From Candidatus Sericytochromatia bacterium (lineage in GTDB: Bacteria > Cyanobacteriota > Sericytochromatia > JACMPN01), in assembly GCA_014377495.1 (NCBI GenBank), contig JACMPN010000554.1:1-5571 (forward strand): a stretch of DNA of 5,571 nucleotides, read 5' to 3'. Positions 1-4,018 of this stretch are shown here, piece after piece; the stretch's first letter is position 1, and every line of letters begins with the position of its first letter. The position numbers and the translations under genes are program-made. A model generated the notes under the pieces. The model ran no database searches and was not told where the DNA came from. It saw only the letters and a program-made list of their open reading frames with translations.

Positions 1-147
1 GAAAACCGGCATGCCGGGGCTGCCTTCTGGGGCATGGTAGGCAAGCTGGTGCCAGAGGGCAAGCGCACCGCATCATGGGAAGAGCACGCTGCACAGGGGA
101 TGCCCGTCTTGCACCCAAAATCGGTCCGGGGTGTGTCGTTGGGATGA
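1..147 (+). CDS. Possible C-terminal end of an unrecognised protein, cut by the left edge
   Basis: Frame 1 is open from the first base to a TGA at 145-147, giving 48 residues that end in HPKSVRGVSLG. The peptide is mixed in composition (FWGMVGKLVPEGKRTASWEE near the start), without the Cys/Pro/Arg-rich look of a shadow frame. About 70% of its codons end in G or C, somewhat below the genes to the right. I do not recognise a family. The stop lies directly against the stop codon of the minus-strand ABC gene (148-150), so the two would be tail-to-tail with no spacer and no terminator hairpin between them. Plus frame 3 and two minus frames are also open over much of this short stretch, so coding status is uncertain and rests only on length, composition and the neat convergent end. 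Confidence 0.35.
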   Translation, partial: ENRHAGAAFWGMVGKLVPEGKRTASWEEHAAQGMPVLHPKSVRGVSLG

Positions 148-1416
148 CTAGACTGTGCGTGGGATGGGCCAAGTGCCGGGCGCCGTCGGCGTCAGATTTC
201 GCAACAGCGTGTCGGGCGTCGGCGTGAGACTGTTCGGCAATCCGGCGCCCAATGTGGCGACCGCCCCATCGGCAAAGTCCCGCTCTGTCCAACTCAGGGC
301 ACTGACGCCAAGCAACGGGATCCCGGTGGTTTGCCGCAAGACCTGCAGATTGCCGATATTGCCCGGGCCGAAGGGCACATCGGCGACAATCACGGCATCC
401 GCGTGGGCCAGCCAGTCGCGCAGTGCCGCCTGCCAGACGGCATCCACTGGCGCGAACGAGGGGGCGACGAGACAGGGGATGCCGAGATCCTGCACGAGTT
501 GCACATCGGAGTCACCGGTGTGCAGGACACCGGCCTGCAGGCGGTACCCCAATGCCTGCAGTCCCCCTGCCAGGCCGGCCAGTGCACCGCCGCCCCCAAC
601 GAGGTGGATCAACGGCGCCCCCGTCGACGGGGGGGCCACATCGGCCGGAAACACGAAGGGCCGCCCCGTCATCGGGTGGCGTCGGATCATCCAGGGGTGT
701 CCATAAGCCCTCGCCAGGCGTTCTTGCGTCAGCACCTCGGCCGGTGTCCCTTCGGCCAGCACGTGGCCGTCATGCAGAAGGATCAACCGATCGCAGGCAG
801 CGGCCGCCAGGTTCAGGTCATGGATCGCAATGAGGACCGTCACGCCTTGGCCGGCGATTTGCCGCAGGAGCCCCAGCAGCGTCTGCTGGTGCCCGATATC
901 CAGATGGGCGGTCGGCTCATCCAACAACAGCAGTTTTGGGGATTGGGCCAACGCCCGGGCCAGTTGGGCCCGTTGCCGTTCGCCGGCGCTGATCGCCATG
1001 AAGGGCCGATCCGCCAAAGCCAGCAGATCCACCTGACGGATCGCCGTCTCGGTGGCGGCGAGGTCGGCAGCCGAACTGGCGCCGAACCAATCCTGGTGGG
1101 GGGTGCGCCCCAGCCCCACATAGTCACGCACGCTTAGGTTGACGGCTTGGGGCAGTTCCTGAGTCGCCATGACGGCCAACTCGCGGGCCAGGTCGCGGGG
1201 CGCCCACTCGTTGAGCGGGCGCCCATCGAGGCGCACGGCCCCCGCCTGTGCCGGCAACGTGCGGCTGATGGTTCGCATCAGCGTCGATTTGCCTGCCCCA
1301 TTCGGACCGATCAAGCCGACGACCTCCCCCGCGCCCACGGCAAGGCTCACGCCGGCCAGAACGGCGGCGCCGAGATAGCCGGCCGTCAGATCCTCGATAC
1401 AGAGCCGTGCGTCCAT
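148..1416 (-). CDS. ABC transporter ATP-binding protein, FecE/BtuD/HmuV class, with extra C-terminal domain
   Basis: This is the cytoplasmic ATPase subunit of an importer for an iron chelate, heme or corrinoid; the substrate cannot be told from the sequence. The 422-residue product has all ABC motifs in order: Walker A GPNGAGKST (37-45), Q-loop Gln86 in MATQELP, signature SAGERQR (143-149), Walker B LLLLDEPT (162-169), D-loop AHLD (170-173) and switch His199 in IAIHDLN. The ATPase part ends near residue 250, the normal family length (about 250-270). Residues 268-420 add a second domain that begins LIHLVGGGGALAG and contains GVLHTGDSDVQ (296-306) and PFGPGNIGNL (348-357). From memory, similar extensions recur on ABC ATPases of this class, but I know no assigned function. 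I chose the ATG at 1416 because the fold starts there (MDARLCIEDLTAGYLG). The same frame stays open upstream to 1905, but that part lies over the divergent sensor gene and has no domain character. No Shine-Dalgarno precedes the start. No permease or binding-protein gene adjoins it. Confidence 0.9.
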   Translation of the reverse strand: MDARLCIEDLTAGYLGAAVLAGVSLAVGAGEVVGLIGPNGAGKSTLMRTISRTLPAQAGAVRLDGRPLNEWAPRDLARELAVMATQELPQAVNLSVRDYVGLGRTPHQDWFGASSAADLAATETAIRQVDLLALADRPFMAISAGERQRAQLARALAQSPKLLLLDEPTAHLDIGHQQTLLGLLRQIAGQGVTVLIAIHDLNLAAAACDRLILLHDGHVLAEGTPAEVLTQERLARAYGHPWMIRRHPMTGRPFVFPADVAPPSTGAPLIHLVGGGGALAGLAGGLQALGYRLQAGVLHTGDSDVQLVQDLGIPCLVAPSFAPVDAVWQAALRDWLAHADAVIVADVPFGPGNIGNLQVLRQTTGIPLLGVSALSWTERDFADGAVATLGAGLPNSLTPTPDTLLRNLTPTAPGTWPIPRTV

Positions 1417-1422
1417 GGGCCG

Positions 1423-1428
1423 ATTGTA
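1423..1428 (-). promoter_or_regulatory. Candidate -10 element (TACAAT) for the ABC gene
   Basis: Read on the minus strand, TACAAT matches the sigma-70 -10 consensus at five of six positions and lies exactly 6 nt before the chosen ATG (1416). Transcription would therefore start at or next to the A of the start codon, giving a leaderless message. That fits the absence of a Shine-Dalgarno sequence. No good -35 hexamer sits at 16-18 nt; the TTGACG at 1434-1439 (minus strand) is only about 11 nt away, which is too close. Confidence 0.35.
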
Positions 1429-1450
1429 ACGTGCATGGTCGTCAACTCCC

Positions 1451-1540
1451 GCACACCGGGTATTCTCATTTGAGGGGGCTTTACTAATCAGGATCGCCGA
1501 AATGCGGCGCTGCTCATCCCAACACAGACAGCCCGTGTGC
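1451..1540. repeat. Imperfect inverted repeat spanning the divergent intergenic region
   Basis: GCACACCGGG (1451-1460) is mirrored by CCCGTGTGC (1532-1540), which is its reverse complement with one G missing. The arms lie about 70 nt apart. They could form the base of a long leader structure or be paired sites for a dimeric regulator between the two divergent genes, or they may be chance. I could not match the region to a cobalamin riboswitch or a good Fur box. Confidence 0.25.
1495..1509. repeat. Small perfect hairpin in the divergent intergenic region
   Basis: CGCCG (1495-1499) and CGGCG (1505-1509) are exact reverse complements around a 5-nt AAATG loop, inside the long inverted repeat 1451-1540. 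No T-run follows on either strand, so it is not a simple intrinsic terminator. An operator or leader hairpin is possible, but a 5-bp GC stem is common by chance at this GC content. Confidence 0.3.
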
Positions 1541-1570
1541 ATGCTGCGAAGGGCGTCACTGTTTAATTGA

Positions 1571-1598
1571 TTGCCGTCACAGACCGATACGCTAGAGT
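1571..1598 (+). promoter_or_regulatory. Candidate promoter for the GAF sensor gene
   Basis: TTGCCG (1571-1576) and TAGAGT (1593-1598) each match the sigma-70 -35 and -10 consensus at four of six positions, with a 16-nt spacer. The leader to the ATG at 1648 would be about 40 nt. The stretch 1561-1610 is clearly more AT-rich than its surroundings, which fits a promoter. An alternative pairing is TTGATT (1567-1572) with TACGCT (1588-1593), spacer 15. Confidence 0.3.
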
Positions 1599-1635
1599 AC
1601 GTGAATAGCTGTTCCAGGGATGGCAGGCAGCGGGC

Positions 1636-1641
1636 AAGGAG
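1636..1641 (+). promoter_or_regulatory. Ribosome binding site of the GAF sensor gene
   Basis: AAGGAG lies 6 nt before the ATG at 1648. It is the only near-consensus Shine-Dalgarno among the three gene starts seen here, and it fixes this start, which is also directly followed by the first membrane helix. Confidence 0.75.
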
Positions 1642-1647
1642 ACAGGG

Positions 1648-3840
1648 ATGGCCAAGCGGTACAAAGCGAGCCAGCGCCAATTTGCGCTTTCTTGCGGGTT
1701 GGCAGCGATAGCCTGCTTGGGGACGTGGCTGACGGCCGTCCGTTTCAACGAAGCCTGGACCGCCCGCAGCGAGGCCCACACCTCTGAGACGATCCTCAAC
1801 GGCTGCCAGCAACTGTCCGTCAGCCTGCAGCACCTCGAACAACGGGCTGCACGGGTCATCGGGGCCGGTACCGCCGCCGATCTGATGGCGTATCGCACAG
1901 CCCAACAGACGTGGTCTGCCCAGACGAAAGCCTTGTGGCCCGGGGTCCGTCTGGACGCCAAAGCCCTCGACATATTCGGTGACCTAGTCCTGACGACCCA
2001 GCGCTGGCAGGACCGTACGGTCGAAGCAAATTTGGCCGGCGGGCCAGTCTCGCCGCTCAGCCCAGTCCTCATCCAGTCCGCCCAGGACAAGCTGCAACAG
2101 CTGATTGCCCTCGAAAAGACCCTCTACGCCAACCGCCTGGCATCCCGCACGGCGCCCGCGAAGGATTTTTTCATCTATGGGCTGGGCACGCTGCTCCTGG
2201 TGGCCCTGGCCGCCTTCGGCCTGCGGCGGGATCTGATGCAAGGCCACTTCAACCCGCTGGACCAACTAGCCCTGTCTGCCACGGACCTGTTGGAAGGTGA
2301 AGGACTCGTCGCTCCGCCCACCCGGGGTGGCGTCGAACTGGCTGCCCTGGCCCGGTCTGTCCATCAATTGGGCTTACGCTATATGGGGTTGCGCAGCGAA
2401 CAGCATCACCTGCACAACCTGTTGGGCAACCTCGCTGAGTTGGGTCAACTCCGCCAGACCCGACCGCCGGCCACGTTCTATGCGCTCTTTGCCGAGCAGG
2501 TGGCCAGACAGGTCGAAGCCCGCTCCGGCGCCATCGCCGTCATGGACGGACCGCTGCTGCGGATGGTTTCCCAATACGGCGACGTCGGCTCGGAGAGCCT
2601 CCACCTCTACATGCACGACCTGCTGATGGCCGTGCAGGATGCCGGCGACGTCGTCGTCTGGACCGAGTCCAACCAGTTTCCGGCAGACCTGCGCACGGCC
2701 ATGGTGGATCACCGGTGCCATGCGGTCATGGCCGTGCCGCTCTGGTCGCAGGGCACGATCAACGGCATCGTCGTCGTCTGGCACAGCGCCGGACGTCCTT
2801 GGCCGCAGTCCCAGGTGGCCTATCTGCGGGCAGCCAGCGGCTTGATTGATTTTGGCGAGGCGGCTGGCGTGCCGACCAACACGCCGGTGCGGGGCGCGAT
2901 CGGCGAACGCATCGCCGGGGCCCGGGACTTGAAGCAACGTCAATGGGCACTGGATCAGGCCCTGACGGAAGCATTGTCACCGTTCAACGATGCGATCGGC
3001 GAGTTGCTGTTGCTGCAACCCGATGGCCGGACATTTGCCGTAGCCGTGGCCCGTGGCCTGCCGGCCGCAGAATGGGACGGCAGCCGCTGTGCGGCCGGTG
3101 ACGGTCTCGCCGGGGAAGCCGAGGCCCAGGGGCGGTGGTCGGCGATCACCGATACGAGCGGCGCCATGCACATGCTGGGCAATCCCTACATCCGTCAGTG
3201 GGCTCCCCGGGCGATCGCCCTGGTGCCGCTGCCCAGGCTCGGTTCGGTGCGTGGCGTGATCGCCGTGTACAGCCACAAGGAGGGTGCCTTTGACGCTGCC
3301 GAGGCGCACATGATGGCGATCGCCAGTCAGATCGCTCTGGGACTGCAGAGTGCACACGGCGAAGCCATTGCCGTCGAGGCCACCCACTCCTGGGAAGCCG
3401 TCGCCGACCTCAGTCAAGCCGTGCAGGACAGTCTGACGACGACGGCGGTCGCTATGTCCTGGAACGACAGCATCCGCGAAACCTTTTCCTCCCTCTCCAG
3501 CGCCATCTATCTGACGACCGATACCGGCCACCTGCAACTGGCGGCCTCCCATGGCAAAGCACCGGAACGCCTGAACGGCGATGCCTGCCACGCTGTGGTA
3601 TCCGGCAAGGTCTGCGGCAGCGACGGGGCCATCTGCCACGCCTGCACGCACAACGCCGCTCCCGGTCACCTGTGCCTGCCGCTGCAATGGCAGGGGCGGA
3701 CGATCGGCACGGCCACCGTGCAGGGTCCGACAGCCACGTATTGGACGCCGGCCCGGACTCGTCTGGCCACGGTGATGACGGACCTGGTCACCTTCGGCGT
3801 GATCACCGTGCGGGCCACCCAGCGGGAAAACCACCTGTAG
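1648..3840 (+). CDS. Membrane sensor: TM, helical sensor domain, TM, HAMP, three GAF domains
   Basis: A 730-residue inner-membrane receptor-like protein without an enzymatic output domain. A short basic N-terminus (MAKRYK) precedes TM1 (about 12-32). Residues 33-173 are a helical extracytoplasmic domain; its spacing and the final ALEKTLYANR resemble CHASE3/four-helix-bundle sensors. TM2 is FFIYGLGTLLLVALAAFGL (174-192). A HAMP linker follows (about 201-246: NPLDQLALSATDLLEGEG, then VELAALARSVHQL) and a short coiled segment. GAF1 (about 274-405) and GAF2 (about 428-568) have normal family features, for example VPLPRLGSVRGVIAVYS and HMMAIASQIALGL. GAF3 (about 577-724) carries a Cys cluster at 647, 656, 663, 666 and 676. 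The protein ends just after GAF3 with RATQRENHL. It has no kinase, GGDEF, EAL, phosphatase or chemoreceptor-signalling segment, so it probably signals through a partner. The ligand is unknown. The start is set by a good Shine-Dalgarno. It is divergent from the ABC gene and 178 nt upstream of dnaX. Confidence 0.88.
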   Translation: MAKRYKASQRQFALSCGLAAIACLGTWLTAVRFNEAWTARSEAHTSETILNGCQQLSVSLQHLEQRAARVIGAGTAADLMAYRTAQQTWSAQTKALWPGVRLDAKALDIFGDLVLTTQRWQDRTVEANLAGGPVSPLSPVLIQSAQDKLQQLIALEKTLYANRLASRTAPAKDFFIYGLGTLLLVALAAFGLRRDLMQGHFNPLDQLALSATDLLEGEGLVAPPTRGGVELAALARSVHQLGLRYMGLRSEQHHLHNLLGNLAELGQLRQTRPPATFYALFAEQVARQVEARSGAIAVMDGPLLRMVSQYGDVGSESLHLYMHDLLMAVQDAGDVVVWTESNQFPADLRTAMVDHRCHAVMAVPLWSQGTINGIVVVWHSAGRPWPQSQVAYLRAASGLIDFGEAAGVPTNTPVRGAIGERIAGARDLKQRQWALDQALTEALSPFNDAIGELLLLQPDGRTFAVAVARGLPAAEWDGSRCAAGDGLAGEAEAQGRWSAITDTSGAMHMLGNPYIRQWAPRAIALVPLPRLGSVRGVIAVYSHKEGAFDAAEAHMMAIASQIALGLQSAHGEAIAVEATHSWEAVADLSQAVQDSLTTTAVAMSWNDSIRETFSSLSSAIYLTTDTGHLQLAASHGKAPERLNGDACHAVVSGKVCGSDGAICHACTHNAAPGHLCLPLQWQGRTIGTATVQGPTATYWTPARTRLATVMTDLVTFGVITVRATQRENHL

Positions 3841-3870
3841 GGCCACGTCGTTGGCTGGCGCCTGCTCCGA

Positions 3871-3896
3871 CCGTCGCTGAGGCCCCCTGCCGACGG
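3871..3896. repeat. Inverted repeat after the sensor gene
   Basis: CCGTCG (3871-3876) and CGACGG (3891-3896) are exact reverse complements around a 14-nt loop, 30 nt after the sensor stop codon. A smaller perfect inverted repeat, TGCCG-A-CGGCA (3888-3898), overlaps the right arm. No T-run follows, so an intrinsic terminator is not supported. It may slow or attenuate read-through into dnaX, or it may be chance. The rest of this 178-nt gap shows no convincing promoter. Confidence 0.25.
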
Positions 3897-3989
3897 CAAC
3901 GGAACCCTCATGACGGGCCTCACCGCGGCTGCGGGACCGACCCGGCGTGGTAAGCTGCCGACTGGCCGACAGGGCCCAAGATTGAGGTA

Positions 3990-4003
3990 GCAACGGACGT
4001 TGC
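3990..4003. repeat. 14-bp inverted repeat just upstream of dnaX
   Basis: GCAACGGACGTTGC has 6-bp arms (GCAACG and CGTTGC) around a GA centre and ends 15 nt before the dnaX ATG. It could be a small operator, or a weak mRNA hairpin (five pairs with a GGAC loop) in the 5' leader next to the ribosome binding site. Confidence 0.3.
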
Positions 4004-4004
4004 C

Positions 4005-4013
4005 AGGGTGGGG
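4005..4013 (+). promoter_or_regulatory. Weak G-rich ribosome binding site of dnaX
   Basis: AGGGTGGGG lies 5 nt before the ATG at 4019 and gives only partial anti-Shine-Dalgarno pairing. An out-of-frame ATG at 4014 shares this site and would give a 19-residue peptide overlapping the dnaX start. The 4019 start is chosen because it alone gives the conserved DnaX N-terminus (MSHEALYRKYRPKTF). Confidence 0.4.
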
Positions 4014-4018
4014 ATGGG

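Noticed and set aside
1..76. Possible minus-strand gene start (ATG-ATG at 76) running off the left edge
   Set aside because: The peptide (MMRCACPLAPACLPCPRR) is Cys/Pro/Arg-rich and looks like a shadow frame, and no ribosome binding site precedes it.
331..1137. Long plus-strand frame of 268 codons opposite the ABC gene
   Set aside because: It is antisense to a gene with every ABC motif, is rich in Gln, Arg and Gly with no recognisable fold, and is the kind of shadow expected in GC-rich DNA.
1417..1560. Fur box or cobalamin riboswitch upstream of the importer ATPase
   Set aside because: AATGAGAAT on the minus strand is only a fragment of a Fur-like site without a matching half, and I found no conserved cobalamin-riboswitch core.
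1417..1905. Upstream extension of the ABC ATPase frame to an ATG at 1905 (585 residues)
   Set aside because: The extra 163 residues have no domain character, cross the intergenic region and lie antisense to the well-supported start of the sensor gene. The ABC fold begins at the ATG at 1416.
2650..2780. Direct repeat TCGTCGTCTGG at about 2650 and 2770
   Set aside because: Both copies encode short Val-Val-Trp strands of the same GAF domain (DVVVWTE and GIVVVWHS). Codon preference explains the match.
3586..3675. Cyanobacteriochrome-type bilin-binding Cys-His in GAF3 (ICHACTHN)
   Set aside because: The Cys-His pair is too close to the following strand (LCLPL), and the surrounding bilin-GAF hallmarks are not visible. 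The CWALRRG-type Cys GAF pattern fits better.
2977..3993. Long minus-strand frame of 338 codons opposite the end of the sensor gene
   Set aside because: It is Arg/Gly/His-rich shadow sequence with no motif, and the plus strand encodes clear GAF domains over the same bases.
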